The notes under the pieces are model-generated. The model saw nothing but the letters and a program-made list of their open reading frames with translations. It did not search any database and was not told the DNA's origin. A DNA stretch of 64,000 bases from CATQHL01 sp965242895. GTDB lineage: Bacteria > Actinomycetota > Acidimicrobiia > Acidimicrobiales > CATQHL01. Shown one piece after another: positions 1 to 8,658 of the stretch; the stretch's first letter is position 1; the number at the start of each line of letters is the position of its first letter. Made by a program: the position numbers and the translations under genes. The DNA is taken from positions 186,001-250,000 of the forward strand of contig OZ251507.1 in NCBI GenBank assembly GCA_965242895.1. Reading direction: 5' to 3'.

Positions 1-301
1 TCCATTGAAGCATTACTTGGCTCAAGCGTCTGCTAACGCTAATTCGGTTACGCTGGGCGGTTTGCCCGGCCTCCATTGAAGCGTCACCGCGGGGAGGACA
101 TTGCCCGAGACGGGCGACCGTTACGCTGGGCGGTTTGCCCGGCCTCCATTGAAGCCTACAAGCGTACGATGCTCGACGCGCCGTCGAGCGCAGTTACGCT
201 GGGCGGTTTGCCCGGCCTCCATTGAAGCGAGTTTGTCGCCGTACCACTCGGAGCGTGGGGGGATGGTTACGCTGGGCGGTTTGCCCGGCCTCCATTGAAG
301 C
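1..301 (+). CRISPR. CRISPR array, terminal part
   Basis: Four full 36-nt repeats lie at 47-82, 120-155, 193-228 and 266-301, and the last 11 nt of a fifth at 1-11, so the array continues to the left of the window. The full repeats are identical, starting GTTACGCTGG and ending CCTCCATTGAAGC. Spacers are 35-37 nt (12-46, 83-119, 156-192, 229-265) and unrelated to each other. The repeat centre can fold into a hairpin, GCTGGGC pairing with GCCCGGC around GGTTT with one G-U pair. The ATTGAAGC end suggests transcription rightwards and a leader outside the window. No cas gene is present here, so the type cannot be set. Confidence 0.95.
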
Positions 302-1164
302 CGGATAGTAGGCAGTATCGCACACACGGCAGGTGATGCCTCGTCGGTCGCTGGTCTGCCTGCTAGAAGCCGAATCTGCCAGGGTGCTTGTATTGAAGCC
401 TGAGGTTAAAGTTGCAGGACATTTGAAGACCAGGATCGTGCGCGGTTCTTAGTCAGGAACCGCAATAGCTTTGCTTTTTCAGTCTCGGTGGTGAAGCCTT
501 GTCTCCCCGAAATCAGACGCGCAACACTAGGTGCTTTGGTCTCCCAAAGATATATTCTGGAGTTGTAGTCTAGATTTTCGCTTTTTAGTCTTTTTTCAAA
601 AAAATCCTTTCACTCTTTTGCAGCTAATGGTGCTTATATTTCGTGACTATTCACTGCTTCTAAAGAATTCTGAGCACCAAATGGCTGCAATATCCAGCAA
701 TTTGGCTACGCTAGCATCTTGACTTAACCAAATTTAGGAAATTTGTTCAGACGAATTTTTGTTTCTTTTGAATAAAATAATTTTATTCATCTTTCTGTAT
801 ACGATTCTTTTCTATTTTCTAAGGATCGGTGCCGAGAATCGGACTTATCGAAAAGAAACAGAGCATTTCAATCATTTTCAAGATTCAGAGCTTAAATTGG
901 CTTAAATTGGGGCATAAATTGGACAATTCCCACGGTTTTCCAACTAGCTGCTCAATCAAGTGGAACAAACAATAACCTTCTCCCCTTTCGCTGGAAACTC
1001 GCATACTTCAGGGGTATTTAACAGCTGATACTTCTGTAATTGCTGCTTCTGTAGGATTGTTTGAAGTAGCACCTCCAGCAGGGAGAAATTAAGGTGTGTT
1101 CCTTTGCTACTTCTGGTCTAGAAAAGTTTGAAAGTTGCAACCTCTCGCACTAACATACTTACTG
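302..1164. other. AT-rich intergenic region after the CRISPR array
   Basis: I see no convincing gene here. The first 100 nt after the last full repeat may hold decayed repeat ends: GCTAGAAGC at 362-370 and ATTGAAGC at 392-399. Base composition then shifts to AT-rich, unlike the rest of the window. Around 890-935 there are short direct repeats of TTAAATTGG/ATAAATTGG. Short open frames have no recognisable protein features. Confidence 0.6.
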
Positions 1165-1313
1165 GTTATGGTCGCTCCGTCCTCCATTGTAGCGGGATGA
1201 TAATCTGCTCTCAGAGAGTAAGGTAGGATTGATGGCCAGAATTGGTCTGGCCCTTCCTTATTCTGTGCGATGCTGACTATATGAAAAGCGTCGTTAGGCG
1301 GAGCGACCATAAC
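1165..1313. repeat. Orphan CRISPR-like repeat inside a 15-bp inverted repeat
   Basis: The segment 1165-1193 keeps the first four and nearly all of the last 13 bases of the CRISPR repeat (GTTA...CCTCCATTGtAGC) but has lost the middle. Its first 15 bases, GTTATGGTCGCTCCG (1165-1179), are repeated as a perfect inverted copy at 1299-1313. Between them is a nested hairpin: GGCCAG/CTGGCC at 1234-1252 inside TAAGG/CCTTA. The whole unit could form one structured transcript or be a small inverted-repeat element. No promoter is obvious. Confidence 0.6.
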
Positions 1314-1557
1314 ACCTATTTGGATCAGCCCTAACTGCAGTCAATTTTTCTTAGTTCAAGCGTTATTCAAATTCAACTTTCACTTTTAATCAACAGGAAT
1401 TCAGCCGAACTAAACTAAGAGTCTCAAGCACAACAACATTTTGTAACTCCTGGCTCGCATCCCACCCATCCTCCCCCCAATCAGGAGCCCCCCTCTAAGC
1501 CTCCGTGGGCGTGGGAGACCCCCAACCAACTCCCCCTCCCCCCAGTTCCCCCCTCCC

Positions 1558-1806
1558 TCAGCCACCCCCGTCCTCCAGGTAGCCGATCACCGTGCCTACG
1601 TCGATCAGGTCTTCGCCCGCCTCTATGACTATCTCGGCTAGCACTCCGCTGGCCAGCGACTCCATCTCGATCACGATCTTGTCGGTCTCTATCTCCGCTA
1701 TCGCCTGGCCGCGGCTTACCGAATCGCCTGCTGAGACCAGCCAGGACTCGATCCTTCCCTCCGTCATGTCATAACCCAACTTCGGCATCAGGATCGGGAC
1801 TCTCAT
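1558..1806 (-). CDS. Free-standing lipoyl (biotinyl-lipoyl) domain protein
   Basis: This 82-residue protein is a single lipoyl domain. It starts MRVPILMPKLGYDM and has the ETDK motif whose lysine carries lipoate. In 2-oxoacid dehydrogenase complexes the lipoyl arm shuttles the acyl group from E1 to E2 and electrons to E3; it is normally the N-terminus of E2. Here it is encoded alone, downstream of E1-alpha and E1-beta, while the E2 catalytic domain lies about 6.8 kb upstream in the same operon. The ATG at 1806 gives the family's usual N-terminus; a TTG one codon earlier is possible. It probably serves the split complex encoded by this operon. Confidence 0.85.
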   Translation of the reverse strand: MRVPILMPKLGYDMTEGRIESWLVSAGDSVSRGQAIAEIETDKIVIEMESLASGVLAEIVIEAGEDLIDVGTVIGYLEDGGG

Positions 1807-1879
1807 CAACCCCCCGCTATCCCTGTCTCGTCGCTGATGGCGCGGGCGTGCGGGGGCTTCGTGCTCCGAGGACTCATCC

Positions 1880-2902
1880 TCAACCCGCCGCCCTCCTTAT
1901 CTCGCTGCTGATGCGTTCAACGCTGGGGATCATCTGGTCTTCGAGCGGGGGGCTGTGCGAGATCAACAACTCCGGCAGGCTCACGGCAACCGGCGGTCTT
2001 TCCCAGGCAGCGCCCGCAGCGGCTAGGCGGGAAATCAACGAAGAACCCCACCCGCCGTCGTGGTACTGCTCCTCCACCACCACCAGGCGACCGGTCTTCT
2101 CGACGCTGGACGCCACTGTCTCCCAATCCAGGGGTCTCAACCATCTGATATCGACCACCTCGACCGAAATGCCTTCGGACGCCAAGCCTTCTGCCGCAGC
2201 TAGTGCTCGCTGAACCATCAGCAGCGAAGCTGCGACAGTCACGTCGCCCCCTTCACGAACCACCTGCGCCTTGCCCAGCGGCGGAGCGTCCTCGACGTTC
2301 CGCCTGACGACCGGGCCTTTGCTCAGATGCAGGGCCTTGTGCTCGAACACCACTATCGGATTGTTCTCGACTATGGCCATCCTGAGCAGGTCGTAGGCCG
2401 ACTGAGGAGACCCTGCAGCCGCCGCCTGCAAGCCCAGGAACTGCATGAACCAGGATTCGCCGGTGCTCGAAGTCTGAGCGCCGAAGCGTCCGCCGCCTCC
2501 CCCGCTGGCCCGCACCGTTACGGGCGCCGAAGTCTGCCCGCCCGACATGAACCTCCACCTAGGCAGTTCCATGGCGATGGCGTCGAAGGCCGTGGGCAGG
2601 AAGTCGCTGAACATGATCTCCACCACCGGTCGCATGCCAGTGAGCGCCATCCCGAACGCAATCCCTACGAAGCCGTTCTCGGCAATGGGCGTGTCGATGA
2701 CCCGCTCAGCCCCGTATTTGTCGTAGAGACCCACGCTGGTCTTGAAGGGGCCGCCCGCCTTCGCTATGTCCTCCCCCAATAGGACTACGGAATCGTCGGC
2801 GGCCATGGCGTCGTCCAGCGCAAGCCTGACGGCTTCTCGATAGGTGATCGTGCTCGACGCTTCCTCAGTCACCACCCGGGGCGCCCCCGAATCAGTCTGC
2901 AT
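1880..2902 (-). CDS. 2-oxoacid dehydrogenase E1 component, beta subunit
   Basis: The 340-residue protein is a transketolase-like, thiamine-diphosphate E1-beta subunit of the pyruvate/acetoin/branched-chain dehydrogenase type. Typical segments are VVLLGEDIAKAGGPFKTS near the N-terminus, DTPIAENGFVGIAFGMALTG, and a C-terminal transketolase domain with VEVVDIRWLRPLDWETV and VVVEEQYHDGGWGS. The open frame extends further upstream, but the family N-terminus and the 11-nt overlap with the end of E1-alpha favour the ATG at 2902. It should form an alpha2beta2 tetramer with the preceding gene product. The exact substrate cannot be read from sequence; an acetoin-type or specialised 2-oxoacid is as likely as pyruvate. 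Confidence 0.9.
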   Translation of the reverse strand: MQTDSGAPRVVTEEASSTITYREAVRLALDDAMAADDSVVLLGEDIAKAGGPFKTSVGLYDKYGAERVIDTPIAENGFVGIAFGMALTGMRPVVEIMFSDFLPTAFDAIAMELPRWRFMSGGQTSAPVTVRASGGGGGRFGAQTSSTGESWFMQFLGLQAAAAGSPQSAYDLLRMAIVENNPIVVFEHKALHLSKGPVVRRNVEDAPPLGKAQVVREGGDVTVAASLLMVQRALAAAEGLASEGISVEVVDIRWLRPLDWETVASSVEKTGRLVVVEEQYHDGGWGSSLISRLAAAGAAWERPPVAVSLPELLISHSPPLEDQMIPSVERISSEIRRAAG

Positions 2903-3905
2903 AGACGTAGCCCTCGGCCTGTTCCATGGTGGGCCATTCCCCCTCGGCCGCTCTGTCGGCGGCGGCGTCCACGGTCTGCTGCGCCGCCTCCCAGATCGCC
3001 CGAACGTCGTCTTCTGAGACAACTCCCGACGAGAGCAGATAGTCAGCGAGGATGGAAATCGGATCCCGCTCCTTCCAGGCGTCGAGCTCTCCTTCTGGCC
3101 GGTAGGCCCCTGGATCGGTGCGCGAATGGCCTCTGTAACGGTAGGTCTGCGCCTCGATGAGCGTCGGCCCCTCCCCTGCCAGCGCCCTGCTGCGAGCCTC
3201 GGCAACCGCTCCGAACACCGCCCTGGCGTCCTGGCCGTCTACTACTGCGCTCGCCATCCCGTACGCCTGCGCCCTGTCGGCGATGTTGCCGCTCAAGGCG
3301 GTGGAGTCTCGGTAAGGGGTGTATTCGCCGTACTGGTTGTTTTCGATCACGAACAGCACCTGCGAAGCCCACAACTGCGCCATGTTCAGCGCCTCGTGGA
3401 ACGCCCCGATGTTGCAGGCGCCGTCCCCGAAGAAGCCCACGGCAACGCGCTCTTCCCGGCGGAACTTGGCTGACAGGCCGGCGCCGGTCGCAACGGGAAT
3501 TCCCGCCCCGATGATCGCAGGCGACCCCAACATCCCCAGCGAGAAGTCGGCGATGTAACTCGATCCCCCCATTCCTCGGCAAACGCCGTTATCCCGACCC
3601 ATGATCTCGGCGAAGAAAGCCTCTAAGGAGACCCCGCGGCTGAGGGCGTGGTGATGCCCTCGATAGGTGCAGACGATCCAGTCTTCTTCGGTCAGGGCGC
3701 CGCACGCCCCTACCGACACGGCTTCCTGACCTTGACAGAGGTGGACGGTGCCTGGAACTAGACCCTGCATGTAGATCTCCATCACCTTGTCCTCTGCCAG
3801 GCGAATCTCGATCATCTTCTCCAGCCAGGAGCGCATGACGGCAGACCCGAGACGCTCAGCCGCGACCATTACGGCCTCTGACCCTTCCCGGCATCCGTCC
3901 GACAT
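2892..3905 (-). CDS. 2-oxoacid dehydrogenase E1 component, alpha subunit
   Basis: This 337-residue protein is the E1-alpha subunit that binds thiamine diphosphate and decarboxylates a 2-oxoacid. It has the ThDP fold motif beginning GDGACNIGAFHEALNMA and ending ENNQYGEYT. It also has HLCQGQEAVSVGACGAL near the N-terminus and the phosphorylation-loop-like YRYRGHSRTDPGAYR. Length fits acetoin/pyruvate dehydrogenase alpha subunits. It overlaps the E1-beta start by 11 nt, which indicates translational coupling. The N-terminus is uncertain because several in-frame ATG codons lie in the first 25 residues; I keep the first, which is preceded by GGAAGG. Confidence 0.9.
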   Translation of the reverse strand: MSDGCREGSEAVMVAAERLGSAVMRSWLEKMIEIRLAEDKVMEIYMQGLVPGTVHLCQGQEAVSVGACGALTEEDWIVCTYRGHHHALSRGVSLEAFFAEIMGRDNGVCRGMGGSSYIADFSLGMLGSPAIIGAGIPVATGAGLSAKFRREERVAVGFFGDGACNIGAFHEALNMAQLWASQVLFVIENNQYGEYTPYRDSTALSGNIADRAQAYGMASAVVDGQDARAVFGAVAEARSRALAGEGPTLIEAQTYRYRGHSRTDPGAYRPEGELDAWKERDPISILADYLLSSGVVSEDDVRAIWEAAQQTVDAAADRAAEGEWPTMEQAEGYVYAD

Positions 3906-3926
3906 CCTTCCGGCTGCTGGGGCTTG

Positions 3927-4376
3927 CTAGTGGTCGTACTCCTCCATCAACTCCACGTAGTTGCCGTCGGGGTCAGTGCAGAAGCACACGCTCACTGAGC
4001 CTTCCGTCAGCTCGAAGTTGACAGGGCCGGATATGAACTCCACGCCCTTTTCCTTCAGTTCTTCCACGGCGCCGGGCAGGTCGTCCACCACCAGGGCAAA
4101 GTGGCACGACCCCACCGAACCCATCGGCGTGATGTGCGTCTGACCCTCCGGCTCGTAGTACTCCAGCAGGTCGATCAGAACGTCGGGGCTTTCAGGCGCC
4201 AGCAGCCGGGTGGACTGCGCCCTAGCGCCCTTCAGTCCGTTCGCTTCGTCAACCTTGTCGCCCTCTAGTTGATGGTTCTCGGCCAGCTTCAAGCCGAGCT
4301 TGCCGACATAGAACTCGAGCGCCCTTTCGGTGTCGCTGACCGTGACCGCCATGTGATCGAATGTCTTGACCTTCAT
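3927..4376 (-). CDS. VOC-superfamily (glyoxalase/bleomycin resistance/dioxygenase) protein
   Basis: This 149-residue protein has the two beta-alpha-beta-beta-beta modules of the vicinal oxygen chelate fold. It begins KTFDHMAVTVSDTERALEFY and ends FCTDPDGNYVELMEEY, with metal-ligand-type residues His8, His near SCHFALVVDD and a C-terminal Glu. Members are glyoxalases, epimerases, extradiol dioxygenases or isomerases; the sequence does not decide between them. Its place between the SDR and the E1 genes suggests it acts on an intermediate of the same pathway. The start ATG has GGGGAG about 10 nt upstream. Confidence 0.8.
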   Translation of the reverse strand: MKVKTFDHMAVTVSDTERALEFYVGKLGLKLAENHQLEGDKVDEANGLKGARAQSTRLLAPESPDVLIDLLEYYEPEGQTHITPMGSVGSCHFALVVDDLPGAVEELKEKGVEFISGPVNFELTEGSVSVCFCTDPDGNYVELMEEYDH

Positions 4377-4529
4377 CTGATCTACTCCCCAGATTTTGTC
4401 TCGCTCCGTGTGCTAGACGAAGCACCTGTCCTTGCTTACGACAGACTAGCCAGTTTCACCAGGCTCGACCAGATTCGGGCAGTTTGCGCCCCCGCAATCG
4501 ACGGACAGGACGCTCCGCCCGCCAGCGGA

Positions 4530-4590
4530 CGCTCCCCCGCTCCCCTCCCCCGCCAGCAGACGCTCCCCGCTCCCCTCCCCCGCCAGCAGA
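4530..4590. repeat. Tandem 30/31-nt repeat in VOC-SDR intergenic region
   Basis: Two near-identical copies lie at 4530-4560 and 4561-4590, each built around CGCTCCCC and CCCGCCAGCAGA, with a decayed copy on each side. The unit fills part of the 248-nt gap between two co-directional genes. It belongs to the pattern of GC-rich minisatellites at gene junctions in this window. Confidence 0.8.
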
Positions 4591-4624
4591 CGCTCCCCGT
4601 CACCCCCCTGCCAGAGGGCGCTCC

Positions 4625-5368
4625 CTACATCGCCGTCAGCCCGCCGTCTACTAGCACCACCGCCCCGGTGGTGAAAGACGACTCGTCGCTAGCGAGGTGA
4701 AGCACCAAGTTCGCCACCTCCAAAGGCTCCGCCAGCCTGCCCAGAGGGTGGGCGGCGCGCAGGGAGTCCAACTGATCCTCGCTCAAGGCGTCGAGCATGG
4801 GAGTGTTCATCACCCCGGGGCAGACGGCGTTAACTCGAATCCCCGCGTCGGCGTGATCCAGCGCCATGCAGCGCACCAGACCGATCACCCCGTGTTTGGA
4901 GACGTTGTAGGCGACCTGCCCCTGCTGACCGATCACGCCGGAGGCCGAAGAGATGCAGACGATCGACCCGCCGCCCGAACGCTCCATGCGCCCGACTGCG
5001 GCGCGCGAACACAAATATGCCCCCTTGAGGTTGACGGACATGACGCGATCCCAGTCCTGTTCGCCGACTTCCGTAATCGACCCGGAACTGGCAATTCCGG
5101 CGTTGTTCACCAGAACGTCGATACCTCCGAAGCATTCCACGGCTGAGGCGATGAGGCGCTCGGCGTCCTCGCCCGAAGCGATGTCGCAGGCCACCGCAAC
5201 GGCCCGGCCGCCTGCCAGGACGATGCGCCGGGCGGTCTCCTCGGCGCCCGCGGCGTCTACATCTCCGAGCGTCACGCACGCACCCTCGCTGGCGAAGAGG
5301 TCAGCGACGGCTGCCCCCAGCCCTCGAGACGCACCTGTCACTACAGCGCTTTTTCCGGCCAGTCTCAT
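4625..5368 (-). CDS. Short-chain dehydrogenase/reductase (SDR)
   Basis: This 247-residue protein is a classical SDR with a Rossmann fold. It has the nucleotide-binding TGASRGLGAAV motif (residues about 10-20), NNAG near residue 88, and a Ser...Tyr-x-x-x-Lys active site (CISSASGV, then YNVSKHG). The C-terminus FTTGAVVLVDGGLTAM is typical. I choose the ATG at 5368 over the longer frame because GAGGAGG sits 7 nt upstream and the protein then starts right before the fold. It probably oxidises or reduces an alcohol/ketone intermediate of this operon's pathway. It resembles the SDR at 14058, which ends in a similar way. Confidence 0.9.
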   Translation of the reverse strand: MRLAGKSAVVTGASRGLGAAVADLFASEGACVTLGDVDAAGAEETARRIVLAGGRAVAVACDIASGEDAERLIASAVECFGGIDVLVNNAGIASSGSITEVGEQDWDRVMSVNLKGAYLCSRAAVGRMERSGGGSIVCISSASGVIGQQGQVAYNVSKHGVIGLVRCMALDHADAGIRVNAVCPGVMNTPMLDALSEDQLDSLRAAHPLGRLAEPLEVANLVLHLASDESSFTTGAVVLVDGGLTAM

Positions 5369-5446
5369 GGGCGGCCTCCTCTCGGTCTCATATGCGACTG
5401 CGGGCACCGACCGGGCTCACCGACAAGCACACCACTCGCGCAGGTC

Positions 5447-6433
5447 TCACCCGCCTCCCCCAGTCTCGTATATCTCAGGGTTGGCCGCGAACTCGGGACG
5501 CCCGCCTTCCAGCACGGCTCGGATGCCCTCAGTCATGACCCTGAAAATAGCCTCACGTGACTTGACGGTCAGACCGAGCGCATGGGGCGACAGCAAGACC
5601 TGCGGATGCTTAAAAAGCAGGTGCGAAAGGTCGGGCGGCTCGGGCTCAAAAACGTCCAGACCCAAGCCGGCGAGCACCCCAGAGGAAAAAGCATCCAGCA
5701 GGACGTCGTAGGACTCGATCAGGCCGCCGCGGGCAAGGTTCACCAGCACTGCGCCCGGCCCGGCCGCCGACAGCAGGTCGGCGGTGATCATCCCCCTAGT
5801 CGAAGGCGTCAGGGGGGCGTGAAGCGAGATGAACTCGGCGCTCGAAAAGAGGGCTTCCAAGGTCGCCGGCTCGGCGCCCAGAGCCTTGATCTCGCCGGGG
5901 TCGACCAGCGGATCGGCAACCAGCACCTGCATGTCGAAGGCGCCTCCGAGCTGCACTACCCGACGGCCGATTCGTCCCATCCCCACCACCCCCAGCGTGC
6001 TTCCGGCGAGGTCGCCCAGGCGGGCTGCGTTGCGCTCCGACCACCGCCCGGCCCGAACGATGGCGTCGAGTTCACGCAGCCGCTTGCTGAGCGACAAGAG
6101 CATGGCGAACGCTCCCTCGGCTACTGCGTCCACCCCGGCGAACGGGGTTACGACCACGGGGATGCGGCGGCGGGTGGCGGCGGCGACGTCCACGTTGTCC
6201 ACACCCACGCCGCTGCGCCCTATGACCTTGAGCCGAGGAGCCGAAGCGACCAACTCCCCGCTCAGGGAGGTGTCGCCCCGGACGATGAAACCGACCGCCT
6301 CGGGCGCAAGCCTCCGAAGCGTCCCCTCGTCGGGGGCCAGCACCACCCTGGCCAAGCCCTCGAGGATGCGGTGCGTGCACTCGTGCACCGCTCCGGTGGC
6401 GACTACTAGAGGCTCGACGCCCGCAGAACCCAC
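5447..6433 (-). CDS. D-isomer-specific 2-hydroxyacid dehydrogenase (phosphoglycerate dehydrogenase-like)
   Basis: About 328 residues form the two-domain fold of NAD-dependent D-2-hydroxyacid dehydrogenases. Visible motifs are VIGRSGVGVDNVDVAAATRR, the cofactor loop LGVVGMGRIGRRVV, NLARGGLI and the catalytic histidine region SPHALG. The upstream frame is open through a Gly-Val-rich minisatellite (6434-6590), so the true start is uncertain. I place it at the GTG at 6433, which leaves an N-terminus of normal length. It could reduce a 2-oxoacid or oxidise a 2-hydroxyacid made in this pathway, feeding the 2-oxoacid dehydrogenase encoded downstream. Confidence 0.8.
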   Translation of the reverse strand: MGSAGVEPLVVATGAVHECTHRILEGLARVVLAPDEGTLRRLAPEAVGFIVRGDTSLSGELVASAPRLKVIGRSGVGVDNVDVAAATRRRIPVVVTPFAGVDAVAEGAFAMLLSLSKRLRELDAIVRAGRWSERNAARLGDLAGSTLGVVGMGRIGRRVVQLGGAFDMQVLVADPLVDPGEIKALGAEPATLEALFSSAEFISLHAPLTPSTRGMITADLLSAAGPGAVLVNLARGGLIESYDVLLDAFSSGVLAGLGLDVFEPEPPDLSHLLFKHPQVLLSPHALGLTVKSREAIFRVMTEGIRAVLEGGRPEFAANPEIYETGGGG

Positions 6434-6590
6434 GCCCGCAGCCTCCCGCCGCTCAGAGCCCACGCCCACGCCCGCACCCTCCCCCACGCCCACGCCCACC
6501 TCGCCCGCACTCCGATCAGAGCCCACGCCCACGCCCACGCCCACGCCCAGCTCGCCCGCAGAACCCACGCCCGCCTCGCCAGCATCCCGC
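6434..6590. repeat. Minisatellite of GCCCAC units between two operon genes
   Basis: The gap between the LLM gene stop (6591) and the likely next start is filled with short repeats such as CCCACGCCCACGCCC and GAACCCACGCCCGC. Translated on the minus strand it reads as runs of Gly-Val and Ser-Glu, so it may or may not be translated as an N-terminal extension. Related sequence fills the next junction upstream (7578-7665). Confidence 0.75.
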
Positions 6591-7577
6591 TCAGGAGAGC
6601 ATCGGCGCCACTTCGCCAATGAGCCTTTCGATGCTCTCTCTGTCGTACGGAGCCGGGATTTCAACTATGACCGTCTCAAAACCGACAGCCATGTAGGAAG
6701 CGATCCGCTCCGCCAACTGCTCGGGGTTGCCTAGCCAAATAGTGGAATCCGGATCGGGAAAGACGTTTCTGTCCTTCATGTTCGGCTCGGTGCGCCCTGT
6801 CCGGGGCATCAGGGTCGTCTTGTTGTGGGCGAGCATTCGCCTAAAGTCCTCCTCGGCCTGCTTCTGCGTGTCTCGCACGACCAACTTGGTCTGCACCGAC
6901 CTCTCGATCTCGGCCTGATCCCGTCCGACCTCCTCGCAGTGCCTGCACAGCACTTCGTCATGTTCACGCAGTTCGGCGGGCGTGCCGTAGGCATTCCAGA
7001 TCTGCGCGTACTTAGCCACTGTGCGCAGGGTCTTCCTTTTGCCCCTTCCTCCAATGAGAACGGGAATGTCCCCTCGCAGGGGAGGCGGCTCGTGGTGGAG
7101 ATTCTCGACCGGATAGCAGCCGTCGAGAGAAGTCACCGTCTCCCCCCGAAATAACGACTTGATCAGCCCAACGGCTTCGTCTAGCCGGTCAAGACGTTCG
7201 CCGAACCCCGATCCGAAGTCAATGCCGTGGGAGCGGTGTTCCAGCTCAAACCATCCTCCCCCTATGCCGAGTATCGCTCGTCCTCCACTCACATGATCGA
7301 GGGTTGTCGCGATCTTGGCCAGCAAGGCGGGCGGACGGAACGTGTTGGCGGTCACCAGAGGCCCCAAGTGCACTTTCTCGGTGACAGCCGCAGCTGCAGC
7401 CAGCACCGTCCACGATTCAAAAACCGGCTGGTCGGGCTCGCCGTAGATGGACAGGAGGTGATCCCAGGTCCAGAGGTGCTGATACCCGCAGCGGTCGACC
7501 AACTTAGCCGTCTCGAGCACGTCCGGCCAGGTGGCTGCCTGATTCCAAAGGCAGACGCCCAGTTTCAACTGCCCCAC
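6591..7577 (-). CDS. LLM-class (F420-dependent-type) flavin oxidoreductase
   Basis: About 328 residues form a luciferase-like TIM barrel. Typical segments are KLGVCLWNQ at the start, CGYQHLWTWDHLLS, HLGPLVTANTFRPPALLAK, ILGIGGGWFELEH and IPVLIGGRGKRKTLR. In actinobacteria such proteins usually use F420 or FMN to reduce or oxygenate small organic substrates; the substrate here is unknown. The open frame continues upstream through Glu-Gly-rich repeats; I choose the GTG at 7577, which directly precedes the fold. It is co-transcribed with the P450, amidohydrolase and dehydrogenases, which suggests catabolism of a cyclic or aromatic compound. Confidence 0.85.
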   Translation of the reverse strand: MGQLKLGVCLWNQAATWPDVLETAKLVDRCGYQHLWTWDHLLSIYGEPDQPVFESWTVLAAAAAVTEKVHLGPLVTANTFRPPALLAKIATTLDHVSGGRAILGIGGGWFELEHRSHGIDFGSGFGERLDRLDEAVGLIKSLFRGETVTSLDGCYPVENLHHEPPPLRGDIPVLIGGRGKRKTLRTVAKYAQIWNAYGTPAELREHDEVLCRHCEEVGRDQAEIERSVQTKLVVRDTQKQAEEDFRRMLAHNKTTLMPRTGRTEPNMKDRNVFPDPDSTIWLGNPEQLAERIASYMAVGFETVIVEIPAPYDRESIERLIGEVAPMLS

Positions 7578-7665
7578 TGCGCCCGCACCCTCCTCAGAGC
7601 CCAACTCACCCTCCTCAGATGCCACGCCTACCTCGCCCTCAGAGCCCACGCCCAACTCACCCTCC
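7578..7665. repeat. Minisatellite between amidohydrolase and LLM genes
   Basis: This 88-nt gap is made of units such as AACTCACCCTCCTCAGA and GAGCCCACGCC. It resembles the repeats at 6434-6590 in composition and position, directly between a stop codon and the next start. Confidence 0.7.
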
Positions 7666-8658
7666 TCAGATGCGGTAGAAGCGTTCCGCCGTGCCGCCGA
7701 ACAGCGCGGCCTGCTCGTCGGCGCTGAACCCTGCCGCCGCCCGGCGGTAGGCGGCAAACAGGCCGTCGAAGCTGCACTGCAGGCCGTCGACCGGAAAGTT
7801 GCTGCCGAACATGCAGCGCCGAGGGCCGAACGCTTCTATCGTCTCCAGCACGATCGGACGGACGGCCTCGTCGGAACATCCCCCCTTCATCATCCCGAAC
7901 CCGGAGAGTTTCACGCACACGTTGGGAAGCGAGGCCAGCCGCCTAATCCCCGACCGCCAGACCTCCAACTCTTCGGCGCTGCGGCGGATCGGCAGTCCCA
8001 CGTGGTTAAGGACGATCTGGGTCTCGGGAAAATCAGCCGCCAAGTCGTAGCCGTCGTCCAACTGACGGGGCAGCACCTGCAGGTCGTAGGAGAGCCCCAA
8101 CTCCCCCAGGATGGCGAATCCCCGCCGCCACGCCTCGTCCTGAAGCAAGTCTCCGCGTTCGATGAAGGTGACGAGAGGGTCGTCGGGGTCGAAGTTCAGG
8201 TTCTGACGTATGCCCCTGAAGTTGGCGTGGAGGGCGTGCGCCTCCAGCAGTTTCCCCACGTCCGGACTCGACAAGTCTGCGTAACCCACGATCCCGTGCG
8301 GGAAACCGTGCTCGTCGGCTATGCCCTGCAGCCATTCGGTCTCCCCGACGGGGTTTGAGGGGTCGAACTCGCACTGGACGTGGACGGACTTCACGACGCC
8401 GGAAGCTGCCGCGTCCCCCAGGTAGTCCTCGACCAGGTAGTTGCGGCAGAGCGCTGAGTAGTCGCCCAGGAAGGTGTCCAGCAAGGGGTCGGCGTGAAGC
8501 CATTCGTAGCGGTGCTTGTCGATATCCCAGAGGTGGTGATGGCAGTCCACGAAGGGGGGCAGGCGGTCTCCTCCGCCGGATGAGCGCTCCTGCTCGGCGG
8601 CGTGGGGGGCGGCTTGAGCGACGCCGTCTCCACCGGCGGCGGCTTCGGCGGCTCTCAT
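7666..8658 (-). CDS. Amidohydrolase-family (TIM-barrel) metal-dependent hydrolase
   Basis: This 330-residue protein belongs to the amidohydrolase-2 group. It has FVDCHHHLWD, whose histidines bind metal, then HVQCEFDPSN, IVLNHVGLP, VCVKLSGFG and a final CMFGSNFPVDGL with the catalytic aspartate. Relatives open lactones (2-pyrone-4,6-dicarboxylate lactonase-like) or decarboxylate. The first 30 residues are Ala/Gly-rich and may be a linker rather than fold. Its start overlaps the stop of the E2 gene as ATGA, showing tight operon coupling. It may hydrolyse a lactone formed after P450 or LLM oxidation. Confidence 0.85.
   Translation of the reverse strand: MRAAEAAAGGDGVAQAAPHAAEQERSSGGGDRLPPFVDCHHHLWDIDKHRYEWLHADPLLDTFLGDYSALCRNYLVEDYLGDAAASGVVKSVHVQCEFDPSNPVGETEWLQGIADEHGFPHGIVGYADLSSPDVGKLLEAHALHANFRGIRQNLNFDPDDPLVTFIERGDLLQDEAWRRGFAILGELGLSYDLQVLPRQLDDGYDLAADFPETQIVLNHVGLPIRRSAEELEVWRSGIRRLASLPNVCVKLSGFGMMKGGCSDEAVRPIVLETIEAFGPRRCMFGSNFPVDGLQCSFDGLFAAYRRAAAGFSADEQAALFGGTAERFYRI

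Noticed and set aside
339..399. Possible further CRISPR repeats ending GCTAGAAGC and ATTGAAGC
   Set aside because: Only the last 8-9 bases match; spacing does not fit the 36/37-nt period well enough to call repeats.
531..722. 63-codon plus-strand frame with hydrophobic residues in the AT-rich region
   Set aside because: No ribosome-binding site, no domain, and composition explained by the AT-rich intergenic sequence.
1480..1560. C-rich stretch before the lipoyl gene's stop as another switch tract
   Set aside because: Runs are short (up to about seven) and interrupted, and lie downstream of the gene's stop codon.
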